Assembly (NCBI RefSeq): GCF_040187885.1
Contig: NZ_JBDPLH010000001.1
Span: forward strand, 1-64,000
DNA: 64,000 bases
Direction of reading: 5' to 3'
From: Roseateles_E cavernae
Lineage (GTDB): Bacteria; Pseudomonadota; Gammaproteobacteria; Burkholderiales; Burkholderiaceae_C
Positions within the stretch are counted from its first letter, which is position 1. Each line of letters opens with the position of its first letter. The notes under the pieces are model-generated. The model had not been told where the DNA came from. It saw nothing but the letters and a program-made list of their open reading frames with translations, and made no database searches. A program made the translations under genes and the position numbers. Positions 33,527-42,363 of this stretch are shown one piece after another.

Positions 33527-34293
33527 GGTTGTCGATAACGTTCGGCCAGATCGCGCAGAAAGCCTTCGCGCTCCAGCGTTTGCAAGGCCTGCAGCAGGCG
33601 CCGCGTGAGGGCCGGCGGCAGCTGCTTGGCCACCACCGCGTACTGGGTATCTTCATGGAACACGACCGGCGCGATGCGCAGCCGCCCCGCGAACTCGGGC
33701 AGGCTCAGCAGCGGCAGCAGGGTCATGTCTTGCCCGTAGACCACGTCGGAGCGCCCCAGCATCAGCATGCGCAGCGCATCCAGGTCGGAGCGCGCCGCGT
33801 CGCTGAAGGGCACCCTGGCCTGCGTCAGCGCCTGCGCCAGCGCCGAGCCCTGGGCCACCAGCACCGGCTTGTCGATGCCCGCGCCCCTGAGCTCGGCGAC
33901 GCCGCGCAGGGTGGTGGGGTCGTTCTGGCGCTGCACCGCCACATGCCGCACCCGGTACAGCGGCACCGGCAGATAGTCCCATAGCCGGGCCCGCTCGGCG
34001 GTATTGAGCAGGCAGAAGAACACATCGATCTCGCCCTGGGCCAGCATGCGCTCGATGCGCCGCAGCGGCGTCAGCCGCCCCTGCCCCTCGAAGCGCAGCC
34101 CGGCATCGAGGCGCTCGACCGCGCCCATCAGCTCGGCGCAGATGCCGGGCCGTGCGCCGCCGCCGGGCGCATACTTGACCGGCGCGCCGCTTTGCGCCAC
34201 GGTGCGCAGCACCACGGGCTGTGCAAGGGCGGCCCAAGGCGCGAGGCCCAGCACCGCCAGCCATGCCCGTCGTGTGATCGCGGGGTGTCTCAT
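33523..34293 (-). CDS. Periplasmic solute-binding-like protein (SBP_bac_3 type)
   Basis: A 256-residue protein with an N-terminal export signal (RHPAITRRAWLAVLGLAPW..., ending AALAQ) and a two-lobed periplasmic binding fold like amino-acid ABC transporter binding proteins. Stretches such as GICAELMGAVERL, LTPLRRIERMLAQGEIDVFF and SDVVYGQDMTLLPLL are typical. No permease or ATPase gene is nearby, so it may be an orphan sensor or binding protein. The ATG at 34293 is preferred because it begins the signal peptide; an in-frame start lies 45 bp upstream. Confidence 0.75.
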   Translation of the reverse strand: MRHPAITRRAWLAVLGLAPWAALAQPVVLRTVAQSGAPVKYAPGGGARPGICAELMGAVERLDAGLRFEGQGRLTPLRRIERMLAQGEIDVFFCLLNTAERARLWDYLPVPLYRVRHVAVQRQNDPTTLRGVAELRGAGIDKPVLVAQGSALAQALTQARVPFSDAARSDLDALRMLMLGRSDVVYGQDMTLLPLLSLPEFAGRLRIAPVVFHEDTQYAVVAKQLPPALTRRLLQALQTLEREGFLRDLAERYRQP

Positions 34294-34385
34294 CCCTGTT
34301 TTTGACTCTGCTTCCAATGTCGGCCCGGGCTTCAGCATAGCCGCCCGGCATCATGATGCAGCGCAACAACCATAGAATAGTCACC

Positions 34386-34760
34386 ATGGCTCAAGCTCAA
34401 TTCACCTGCAGCGTTGTCGTGCAAGTCCTGCCCGAGCAGACCGAGGCTGAACAAGGCCGGTACGCCTTCAGCTACACGATCAGCATCGAGAACACCGGCG
34501 ATGTCACGGCCCAGCTGGTGGCCCGCCACTGGCATATCAGCGATGCCGCCGGCCATGTGCAGGAGGTCAGCGGCCTGGCCGTGGTCGGCCACCAGCCGCT
34601 GCTGGCGCCGGGGCAGAAATTCCAGTACAGCTCCTGGGCCCAGATCGCCACGCCGCAAGGCAGCATGCGCGGCCGCTTTCTGTGCGTCAGCGAAGACGCC
34701 GAGGTGTTCTACACCGAAGTGCCCGAATTCATGCTGGCCGACACCAGCACCCTGCATTGA
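34386..34760 (+). CDS. apaG: ApaG protein (Co2+/Mg2+ efflux-associated)
   Basis: A 124-residue single-domain protein with an immunoglobulin-like fold. Markers are YAFSYTISIENTGDVTAQLVARHWHISDA is too long to quote whole, so note FSYTISIENTG, ARHWHI, VVGHQPLLAPGQKFQYSS and the C-terminal F-x-VSEDAEVFYTEVPEF. ApaG is linked genetically to cobalt resistance and to apaH, which is not here. The ATG at 34386 is chosen by family length. Its stop codon overlaps the next gene's start by one base (TGATG). Confidence 0.93.
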   Translation: MAQAQFTCSVVVQVLPEQTEAEQGRYAFSYTISIENTGDVTAQLVARHWHISDAAGHVQEVSGLAVVGHQPLLAPGQKFQYSSWAQIATPQGSMRGRFLCVSEDAEVFYTEVPEFMLADTSTLH

Positions 34761-36772
34761 TGTGGTTCAAGCGAGTGAACCGGGCCTGGGATCTGACGGC
34801 CCTGCTGAACGCGGCCGACCCCAGGGCCGAGCTGGCGGCACGCAATCTCTGGCTGGTGCGCCTGATGGAGTGGCTGCGCCACCCGGTCAAGCGCCACGGC
34901 GAGGCGGGCCTGGAGGGTGGCAGCGAGCGACCCTTGCCGCTGCTGCGCCTGAAGCATCTGCTCAATATGTTGGAGCGCAACCCGGCCCACGCCACGGCCT
35001 TCGCCGGCGTGCTGGGCAGCGTCTGGCGCGATATCCAGGCCCTGGGCCTGTTTGCCGATGTCGGCTTCGCTTCGCGCATGGCCCTGTGGAGCGAGCTGCT
35101 GCACCGGCTGCGCCAGCGCGTGCTGCCCGACACGGTGGACACGCGCGAACTCGGCGAGCTGTTCGGCCTGCTGTTCCCCGAACCCGAGGACGCGCTGTGG
35201 CTGGCCGAGCTTGACGACGAGCTGCTGAGCCGGCTGGCGGCGCTGTTCGGCCGGGCCGTGCCGGCCGGCGATGTCTGGCGCGAGCCGATGCTGGGCGGCC
35301 TCACGGTGCTGATCAGCGGCGTCGCGGCGGCCGGCCTGTCCGGCCCGCTGCGCCAGCGCATGGATCCCGAGCTGCTGAGCCACAAGCCGTTCACGCAGCT
35401 GGGCCGCGCCACCGAGCAGTTCAGCGATGCACTGCAGCGCGCCGACCGCGCCGCGATGATGCCGGCCCTGCAATACCTGCGCGTGCTGCTGGACAGCTGC
35501 CGGCTGGCGGCCGAGAGCATTCCGCGCCATCTCGAGGGCTATGGCGTCTCGGTGGACATCATCTTCGAGGTCGAGCAGATGCTGGAGCGGCTGCGCCGCA
35601 TCGAGACCCTGCTGGACTGCCTGGTCTCCCCCGAGCCGCAGCGCGAGCTGGCGCGCCTGGTCGCCAACCTGGTGCGCGTGATCCATGCGCGGCGCAGCGT
35701 GCGCACGCTGTTCGCGCGCCACTACTCGATGCTGGCCCGCAAGGTGGCCGAGCGCAGCGCCGAGACCGGCGAGCACTACATCACCCGCAACGCCGCCGAG
35801 TACCGCGACATGCTGCGCCGCGCGGCCGGCGGCGGCCTGGTGATCGCCGGCACCACCTTCATCAAGTTCGCGGTCGGTGCGCTGTCGCTGTCGGCCTTCT
35901 GGGCCGGCTTCTGGGCCGGCACCAACTATGCCGCCAGCTTCGTCGCGATCCATCTGATGCACTGGACCGTCGCCACCAAGCAGCCGGCGATGACCGCGCC
36001 GGCGATGGCACAGAAGCTCAGCGACATCGACCAGGACGAGGGCCTGGAAGGCTTTGTCGACGAGGTGGCCCATCTGCTGCGCTCGCAGATCGCCGGCATC
36101 GTCGGCAATCTGGCCCTGGTCCTGCCCATGGTGCTGGGCGTGCAGCTGCTGAGCTGGCTCAGTTTCGGCGCGCCGCTGGTCGGGGCCAAGGACGCCGAGC
36201 ATGTGCTGCACAACCTGACCCTGCTGGGGCCCACGCTGCTGTTCGCCGCGCTGACCGGCACCCTGCTGTTCGCCAGCAGCCTGATCGCCGGCTGGGTCGA
36301 GAACTGGTTTGTGTTCTACCGCCTCGACGCCGCGATCGCCTGGAACCCGCGCATCGTCGCCCGCCTCGGCCAGGCGCGCGCGCAGCGCTGGGCCGACTGG
36401 TGGCGCAGCAATATCTCGGGCCTGACGGCCAATGTCTCGCTGGGCATGATGCTGGGCCTGGTGCCGGCGCTGCTGGGCTTTTTCGCGCTGCCCATCGAGG
36501 TGCGTCACGTCACACTGTCGGCCGGCCAGATTGCCGCGGCCGCCGGCGCGCTGGGGCTGGAGGTGCTGCACCGGGCCGATTTCTGGTGGTGCGTGGCCGC
36601 CGTGCCGCTGACCGGCGCGCTCAATGTCTCCGTCAGCTTCTATCTGGCCTTCAAGGTGGCATTGCGCTCGCGCGGCATCATGCTGGCCGACCGGGCCCGC
36701 GTCAGCGGCGCGATCTGGCGGCGCTTCAAGGCGCAGCCGCGCAGCTTCTTCCTGCCGCCCAAGGCCATTTAA
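34760..36772 (+). CDS. Gcr/'site-specific recombinase' family membrane protein (PF10136)
   Basis: A 670-residue protein. The N-terminal half is soluble and helical, with LLRLKHLLNMLERNP and a typical HARRSVRTLFARHYSMLARKV cut to RTLFARHYSMLARKVAER. From about residue 360 there are some six membrane helices. Family members are named site-specific recombinases after a gonococcal report, but membrane topology makes a DNA recombinase unlikely. It has no catalytic Ser, Tyr or DDE motif and is not evidence of a mobile element. It is translationally coupled to apaG. Confidence 0.78.
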   Translation: MWFKRVNRAWDLTALLNAADPRAELAARNLWLVRLMEWLRHPVKRHGEAGLEGGSERPLPLLRLKHLLNMLERNPAHATAFAGVLGSVWRDIQALGLFADVGFASRMALWSELLHRLRQRVLPDTVDTRELGELFGLLFPEPEDALWLAELDDELLSRLAALFGRAVPAGDVWREPMLGGLTVLISGVAAAGLSGPLRQRMDPELLSHKPFTQLGRATEQFSDALQRADRAAMMPALQYLRVLLDSCRLAAESIPRHLEGYGVSVDIIFEVEQMLERLRRIETLLDCLVSPEPQRELARLVANLVRVIHARRSVRTLFARHYSMLARKVAERSAETGEHYITRNAAEYRDMLRRAAGGGLVIAGTTFIKFAVGALSLSAFWAGFWAGTNYAASFVAIHLMHWTVATKQPAMTAPAMAQKLSDIDQDEGLEGFVDEVAHLLRSQIAGIVGNLALVLPMVLGVQLLSWLSFGAPLVGAKDAEHVLHNLTLLGPTLLFAALTGTLLFASSLIAGWVENWFVFYRLDAAIAWNPRIVARLGQARAQRWADWWRSNISGLTANVSLGMMLGLVPALLGFFALPIEVRHVTLSAGQIAAAAGALGLEVLHRADFWWCVAAVPLTGALNVSVSFYLAFKVALRSRGIMLADRARVSGAIWRRFKAQPRSFFLPPKAI

Positions 36773-36900
36773 GGCCTGGGGTCGCGGTCCTGATCGGCGT
36801 CGCGTCGCTCGCCGCCCTTGCGGCCGGAAAACATGGTCCACCAGACAATGAATATCAGCAGGGCCAGCGCGCCCAGGGCCTCCAGCAACAGCAATCCCAT
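36769..36900 (-). CDS. Small single-helix membrane protein (43 residues)
   Basis: A 43-residue protein with one membrane helix (MGLLLLEALGALALLIFIVW) and a charged tail (SGRKGGERRDADQDRDPRP). Its ATG is antisense to and overlaps the mltA ATG in the sequence CATG, so the two genes diverge from a single point. Upstream bases read GAGAG. It overlaps the tail of the preceding gene by 4 bp on the other strand. I recognise no function. Support is the start/helix pattern and position only. Confidence 0.5.
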   Translation of the reverse strand: MGLLLLEALGALALLIFIVWWTMFSGRKGGERRDADQDRDPRP

Positions 36901-38074
36901 GTCTTTATCCACTCTCTCCTGGCGTGCCGGTCTGGCGGCGGCGATTCTAGGCGCGCTGGCGGCCTGCTCCACCACACCGCTGCCGCCGATGCCTCCCGGG
37001 CCTGCCCCCGCAACGCCCGCAGCGGGCGAGACCGGCGTCAAGCCCCCGGCGGGGCCGGAGCGGGAGCGCGCCACGCTGCTGCGCGAGCGCTCGCGCTGGC
37101 TGGCCAGCGACTGGTCCGAACTGCCCGGCTGGGGCGAGGACCGCGCCGCCGAACTCTGGCCGGCCCTGCTGCGCGGCTGCGCAAGACCGGCCCCCGGCTG
37201 GGCCAGCTTGTGTGCACGCGCGCAGCGCGACCGGCCGGCCGACGATGTCGAGGCCCATCTGTGGCTGATGAAGCATCTGCAGCCCTACCGGGTCGAGAGC
37301 CTGGACGGCCAGGTCCAGGGCCTGGCGACCGGCTATTACGAGCCGCTGCTCGAAGCCACGCGCCGGCCGCAAGGCAGTTTCCGGGTGCCGCTGCATGCGG
37401 CGCCGCCCGATCTGCAGCAGCGCCGCCCCTATTTCAGCCGCCAGCAGATCGCCACCGAGCAGCGCGAGCGCCTGCGAGCGCAAGAGCTGCTCTATATCGA
37501 GGACCCGCTCGATGCGCTGGTGCTGCAGATCCAGGGCTCGGGCCGGGTGCGGGTGCAGGAGGGCGACGGTCGCCAGCGCCTGGCGCGGCTGGCTTTCGCC
37601 GGCCACAACGACCTGCCCTACCAATCGCTGGGCAAGCTGCTGATCGAACGCGGCGAGCTGCGCGCCGAGCAGGCCTCCTGGCCGGCCATCAAGGACTGGG
37701 CGCGCCGCAACCCGGCCCGCCTGAACGAGCTGCTGTGGCAGAACCCACGCTATGTGTTCTTCCGCGAGGAGCCGCTGCCCGATCCCGAACTCGGGCCGCG
37801 CGGCGCCCAGGGCGTGCCGCTGACGCCGGGCCGCTCGATCGCGGTGGACCGCGCCAGCATCCCCTACGGCACCCCCGTCTGGCTGGACAGCAGCGAGCCA
37901 CTCTCCAGCACGCCGCTGCGTCGCCTCGTGATGGCGCAGGACACCGGCAGCGCCATCGTCGGCGCGGTACGGGCCGACTACTTCTGGGGCTGGGGCGAGC
38001 AGGCCGAGGCCCAGGCCGGCCGCATGAAGCAGGCGCTGCGGCTGTGGGCGCTGTGGCCCCGGGAGCCCTCATGA
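36899..38074 (+). CDS. mltA: Membrane-bound lytic murein transglycosylase A
   Basis: A 391-residue outer-membrane lipoprotein that cleaves peptidoglycan to 1,6-anhydro-muropeptides. The signal peptide ends in the lipobox LAAC. The MltA domain has GLATGYYEPLLEATR, LYIEDPLDALVLQIQGSGRV, YVFFREEP, SIAVDRASIPYGTPVWL and the 3D-domain catalytic Asp in MAQDTGSAIVGAVRADYFWGWG (quoted in part: MAQDTGSAI). The ATG is set by the signal peptide; it lacks a strong ribosome binding site. Confidence 0.93.
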   Translation: MSLSTLSWRAGLAAAILGALAACSTTPLPPMPPGPAPATPAAGETGVKPPAGPERERATLLRERSRWLASDWSELPGWGEDRAAELWPALLRGCARPAPGWASLCARAQRDRPADDVEAHLWLMKHLQPYRVESLDGQVQGLATGYYEPLLEATRRPQGSFRVPLHAAPPDLQQRRPYFSRQQIATEQRERLRAQELLYIEDPLDALVLQIQGSGRVRVQEGDGRQRLARLAFAGHNDLPYQSLGKLLIERGELRAEQASWPAIKDWARRNPARLNELLWQNPRYVFFREEPLPDPELGPRGAQGVPLTPGRSIAVDRASIPYGTPVWLDSSEPLSSTPLRRLVMAQDTGSAIVGAVRADYFWGWGEQAEAQAGRMKQALRLWALWPREPS

Positions 38075-38316
38075 AACGCTACCACTGCCATCTCGGCCGC
38101 GACATCTTCGTCACCGCCGGCACCGCCCGCGATCTGGCGCCCGGCGCCTTCGGCATCTGCGCGATCGGCGGCGGGGCCGAGGGCTGGGCCGTCGTGCATA
38201 TCGGCCCGAACGGCGATGCCGCCGACCTGGGCGGCGAGTACTACTTCGCGACGCCCGAGGAGGCGCTGGAATTTCTCAAGGAGCTGATTGAGCTGATGGG
38301 TACGGCGCCCGAGTGA
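38071..38316 (+). CDS. Small conserved-looking protein of unknown function (81 residues)
   Basis: An 81-residue protein with no signal peptide or membrane helix. It begins MKRYHCHLGRDIFVTAGTAR and ends with an acidic helix PEEALEFLKELIELMG. The start overlaps the mltA stop (ATGA), so it is translated with mltA. The 3' end overlaps the convergent GGDEF-EAL gene by 41 bp. Codon use and coupling argue it is real; I do not know its role. Confidence 0.6.
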   Translation: MKRYHCHLGRDIFVTAGTARDLAPGAFGICAIGGGAEGWAVVHIGPNGDAADLGGEYYFATPEEALEFLKELIELMGTAPE

Positions 38317-40465
38317 GCCGCTCGAACTCAAGCAGCGGCACCGGCCGGCTGAACAGATAGCCCTGGTGGGCCTGGCAGCCCTGGGCCAGCAGGAAGTCGC
38401 GCTGCGCCTCGGTCTCGACGCCCTCGGCCAGTACCTGCAGCCCCAGGCTCTGTGCCAGCGCGACGATGGTGCTGACGATGGCTGCGTCCTGCTTCTCGGT
38501 CAGTACATTGCGCACAAAGCTCTGGTCGATCTTCAGCTGGTCCAGCGGCAGGCGCTTCAGATAGCTCAGCGAGGAATAGCCGACGCCGAAGTCGTCCAGC
38601 GAGATGCCAACGCCGCAGGCCTGCAGCGCATTCATCTTCGCGATCATGCCCTCGACATCGTCCATCAACAGGCTCTCGGTCAGCTCCAGCTTCAGCAGCT
38701 GCGAACGCGCGCCGCTGCGCGCCAGCGCGTGCTGCACCTGGGTGACGAAATCGGGCTGCTGGAACTGCCGGGCGCTGACATTGATGGCCAGGCTCATCTG
38801 CGCCAGTGCCGGGTCGGCCGCCCAGGCCACCAGCTGCCGGCAGGCGCTGTCCAGCACCCACTGCCCCAGCGGCACGATCAGCCCGCTCTGCTCGGCCGCC
38901 GGCACGAAGTCCAGCGGTGCCACCAGTCCGCGCCGCGGATGCTGCCAGCGCAGCAAGGCCTCGGCGCCTATCACCGCGCCGCGACCATCGACCTGAGCCT
39001 GGTAGTAGAGCTCGAACTCGCCGCGCTGCAGGCCTTTGCGCATATCGGCATCGAGCTCGGCGCGGGCGCTGGCCGCGCTCTGCATCGTCGGGTCGAAGAA
39101 GCGGATCGCATTGCGGCCGGCTGCCTTGCTCTGGTACATGGCCAGATCGGCCTGCTTCATCACGTCCTCGCTGCCCTGCGCCAGCGCATCGAACAGCGCG
39201 ATGCCTATGCTGGCGGTGCAATGGTGTTCATGCAGGCCGAGCTCGTAAGGCTCGGTCAGCGCTTCCATCAGCTTGCCGGCCACGCCCTCGGCCTCGGCCG
39301 CCGCCTGGGGCTGCTCGCCGCTGAGCTCGGCCAGTATCACGACGAACTCGTCCCCGCCCAGCCGCGCCACCGTGTCGCTCTTGCGCAGGCAGGGCGCCAG
39401 CCGCAGCGCCACCTGCTGGAGCAGCAGATCGCCACAGTCATGACCGCGGGTGTCGTTGAGGGTCTTGAAATTATCCAGATCGAGCAGCAGCAGCGCGCCG
39501 CAGCGGCCGCTGCGCTGGGCCGCGACCAGGGCCTGCTGCAGCCGGTCCAGCAGCAGGCGGCGGTTCGGCAGCGCGGTCAGCGGGTCGTAGAAGGCCAGGC
39601 GCTCGATCTCGGCGGCCGCCGCCTTGCGTTCGCTGATATCGCTGAACAGGCCCACGCAGTGGCTGACCTCGCCCCGGGCATCGCGCACCGCGGTCAGGGT
39701 CAGGCCCATCGGAAAGGTGCTGCCGTCCTTGCGCCGGCTGATCAGCTCGCCGCGCCAGCGGCCGTTGCGCAGCAGCAGGGTGCGGATCTCGGCGACGAAG
39801 GCGGCATCGTGGCGGCCCGCGCCCAGCATCAGCGGCGTCCGGCCCAGCGCCTCGGCGGCGCTGTAGCCGGTGATCTCGGTGAAGGCCGGGTTGACGCGCA
39901 GCATCTCGTCCGAGGCGCCGGTCACGAACATGCCTTCCTGCGTCTCGAAGGCGGTGGCCGCCAGGCGCAGCTCCAGCTCGTTGTGCTTGCGCAGCGTGAT
40001 GTTGTTGCCGGTGCCGCGATAGCCGCAGAAGACGCCCTCCGCATCGAAGACCGGCAGGCCGCTGATCTTGATCCAGCGCAGCGAGCCATCGGATTGCGGC
40101 AGGCGGAACTCGAACTGATGGATGGGCCGGTGCTGCTCCAGATCCGACAGATGCTGATCCCAGGCCGGCTGCTCCTCGGGGGCCAGCGCCTGCACCAGCT
40201 CGCGCGAGCTGCGGCCCAGCAGCGACTCGATGGCCCGGCCGGTCACATGGGCGCTGTTCGGCGAGACATAGGTGAAGCGCAGCTGCGCGTCGAGCTCCCA
40301 GAACCACCAGTCGGACGCGGCGGTGGCGAAGTCCTGGAAGCGCTGATCCTGGTGGCGCTGCAGCCCGTGCTCGCGCCGCAGCCGCCGCACCACCTGGCGC
40401 ATGCGTAGCCAGTGCGCGCCGGCTAGCAGGGCCAGCGCGGCCGCGCCGCCGCCGACCAGCATCAT
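38276..40465 (-). CDS. PAS-GGDEF-EAL cyclic di-GMP signalling protein
   Basis: A 729-residue protein. One N-terminal membrane helix (MMLVGGGAAALALLAGAHWL) is followed by two PAS domains (about 40-160 and 165-285), GGDEF (about 295-460) and EAL (about 475-725). GGDEF is intact as ARLGGDEFVVIL with an I-site RKSD five residues before. EAL is intact with GAEALLRW, DDFGVGYSS and LAEGVET, so both synthesis and hydrolysis are possible. The ATG at 40465 is preferred because AGGAG lies 7 nt upstream; an in-frame GTG further up is less likely. Signals sensed by the PAS domains are unknown. Confidence 0.92.
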   Translation of the reverse strand: MMLVGGGAAALALLAGAHWLRMRQVVRRLRREHGLQRHQDQRFQDFATAASDWWFWELDAQLRFTYVSPNSAHVTGRAIESLLGRSSRELVQALAPEEQPAWDQHLSDLEQHRPIHQFEFRLPQSDGSLRWIKISGLPVFDAEGVFCGYRGTGNNITLRKHNELELRLAATAFETQEGMFVTGASDEMLRVNPAFTEITGYSAAEALGRTPLMLGAGRHDAAFVAEIRTLLLRNGRWRGELISRRKDGSTFPMGLTLTAVRDARGEVSHCVGLFSDISERKAAAAEIERLAFYDPLTALPNRRLLLDRLQQALVAAQRSGRCGALLLLDLDNFKTLNDTRGHDCGDLLLQQVALRLAPCLRKSDTVARLGGDEFVVILAELSGEQPQAAAEAEGVAGKLMEALTEPYELGLHEHHCTASIGIALFDALAQGSEDVMKQADLAMYQSKAAGRNAIRFFDPTMQSAASARAELDADMRKGLQRGEFELYYQAQVDGRGAVIGAEALLRWQHPRRGLVAPLDFVPAAEQSGLIVPLGQWVLDSACRQLVAWAADPALAQMSLAINVSARQFQQPDFVTQVQHALARSGARSQLLKLELTESLLMDDVEGMIAKMNALQACGVGISLDDFGVGYSSLSYLKRLPLDQLKIDQSFVRNVLTEKQDAAIVSTIVALAQSLGLQVLAEGVETEAQRDFLLAQGCQAHQGYLFSRPVPLLEFERLTRAPYPSAQSAP

Positions 40466-40710
40466 GGCCGGCTCCTGGGGAGCCTGGGAGGGACGGGCGA
40501 GGGGGAGTACTGCAACATGCGCGGGCCGGGTGAGCGAGATCGAACCAGGCACGCAGCGCGCGAGCACTGCCGGGCGGCAACCCCGCTGCCCTGGCCCGCT
40601 GGAGCGGACGGTAGGCCGGAGGCTTTGCGACCCCGCTTTTCAGACGGGTGTGCCTTTGTCGAATGTGGAGGGGATGCTAAGGCTTCAGGGCGACCGGGGC
40701 GCGCGCTTTT

Positions 40711-42363
40711 TTAACGCTTGGGCGCCGCTTGAGCAGAAATAGAGTGCAGATTCTGATCCGCCATGCCCACCAGCAGGGCCCGACCGTCCGGCAGCACCCG
40801 GAACTCGCCGAAGCGCGCCGCCTCGAAGGCCGCCGCCCGGCCCTCCTCGAAGAACCAGGCATCGCTGACCAGCACCCAGCGGCCGTCCTTGGGCGTCAGC
40901 TCCAGCAAGAGCTCACCCTCGGCCAGCGCCGCGCCGCTGGCGTGCAGGCGCAGCAGCTGGGCCACGCCGCGGCCGTCCAGCCGCGCCACCAGCCGTGGCC
41001 GCTGGCTGCCGAAATCCTGCAGCAGCGGCGTCTCGACGGCCGCCGGCAGCGCGAAGTTCAGCCGCATGAAGTCGCCCTGCATCAGCGAGCGCGGATCGAC
41101 CGGCGCCAGCGCCACAAAAACCGGCCGGCCCTCGCTTATCAGGCGCTCCTTCTGCCAGATCGCGCTATTGGCGACCAGCAGCACCGCCGCCGCCCCGCCC
41201 AGCAGCACCCAGCGGCCGCGCGCCGATGCCGCCGGCGCGGCCGGTGCGGCCGGCACTGCTGCACGGCGCTGCGTCAGCCAGCTCAACAGCCCCAGCAGCG
41301 CGCCCAGGCCCAGCAGCAGCAAGGCCTTCTGCCCCAGCGGCCACTGCAGCTGGTAGTAGAAACTGCCGATGATCCAGGCCACCGCCACGGCCGCAGCACC
41401 GGCCAGGCGCCAGCGCTGGCCGGCCGCCAGCAGGGCCAGCGCGAACAGCGCGCCGCCCAGGCTGGGCAGCAGCCAGGCCAGCGCCGCAAGCACCGCCGCC
41501 AGCATCAGGAACAGCGGCCGGCGGCAGCCCGGCCAGCACCGCGCCAGCAGCAGCGCCCCGGCCAGCGCGCTGCCCAGCGAACCGGCGCGCATCAGCAGCG
41601 GCAACCAGCGCTGCGCCGGCGACAAGGCACTCCCGACCTCCAGCGCCAGCCCGCCGGCCGCCGAACTGCCCAGCACACCGCCCACCAGAAACGTCATGCC
41701 CGCCAGCCAGCACAGCCCGGCCAGCGCCACCAGCACCCAGCCGCCGGCCAGCGCCTCGATCAGCGCGGCCCAGCGCACGCGCGCGCCGTCCAGCGCATGG
41801 CGCTGCTGAACCCACAGCGCAACGGCCCAGACGAGCAGCAGCAGATGCGGCGCCAGCCAGAACGACAGCGTGCCGCCGAGCAGATCGAACCAGCGCGAGG
41901 GCAGCAGCTGCACGCTCAGCAGCGCCGCCGCCGCCGCGCCCAGCAGCACCCGCAGCCAGGGGCGCTGCAACCAGGTCGCCAGGGCCAACACCAAGCCCAG
42001 CAGCAGCAGGGCCGCGATCCGCATCGGCAGATCGCGGAACAGCGCAAAACCCAGCAGGCCAGCGCCCACCATCAGAGCCGGCAGCGCCAACTGCTCGACA
42101 AACAGCGGCAGGCCCGGCCGGCGCATCAGCGACAAGGCGCCCGCCAGCACGGCCGCGCCGACCAGATAGCTGCCGGCGCCGGTGTCGAGCAGGCCGCCCG
42201 CCAGCGCGAACACCAGGCCCATCAGCGGGATCGCGGCTATCCAGGCGCCCAGCGCGGTCAGCAGCACGACCGGCCAGGGCCGGTGCTCGGCGGCGGGCGC
42301 CTGGGCATCGCCGGGCAGCAGGCCTTCGGCGACTGCCGCCTTCAACAACAGTTCATGCTTCAT
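40711..42363 (-). CDS. DUF4401 and GDYXXLXY-domain fusion, polytopic membrane protein
   Basis: A 550-residue protein. About 350 residues of hydrophobic helices (DUF4401-like) are followed by a periplasmic C-terminal domain with the GDYXXLXY-type motif, here QGDFMRLNF, preceded by VALAPVDPRSLM. The Tyr residues of the motif are replaced by Phe, a conservative change. In many bacteria these are two separate genes after a DUF2157 gene; here they are one reading frame. Its ATG overlaps the DUF2157 stop (ATGA). Function unknown. Confidence 0.78.
   Translation of the reverse strand: MKHELLLKAAVAEGLLPGDAQAPAAEHRPWPVVLLTALGAWIAAIPLMGLVFALAGGLLDTGAGSYLVGAAVLAGALSLMRRPGLPLFVEQLALPALMVGAGLLGFALFRDLPMRIAALLLLGLVLALATWLQRPWLRVLLGAAAAALLSVQLLPSRWFDLLGGTLSFWLAPHLLLLVWAVALWVQQRHALDGARVRWAALIEALAGGWVLVALAGLCWLAGMTFLVGGVLGSSAAGGLALEVGSALSPAQRWLPLLMRAGSLGSALAGALLLARCWPGCRRPLFLMLAAVLAALAWLLPSLGGALFALALLAAGQRWRLAGAAAVAVAWIIGSFYYQLQWPLGQKALLLLGLGALLGLLSWLTQRRAAVPAAPAAPAASARGRWVLLGGAAAVLLVANSAIWQKERLISEGRPVFVALAPVDPRSLMQGDFMRLNFALPAAVETPLLQDFGSQRPRLVARLDGRGVAQLLRLHASGAALAEGELLLELTPKDGRWVLVSDAWFFEEGRAAAFEAARFGEFRVLPDGRALLVGMADQNLHSISAQAAPKR

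Noticed and set aside
34760..36772. A site-specific recombinase implying a mobile element
   Set aside because: The family name is historical. The protein has several membrane helices, no recombinase catalytic residues, and no repeats or att sites flank it.
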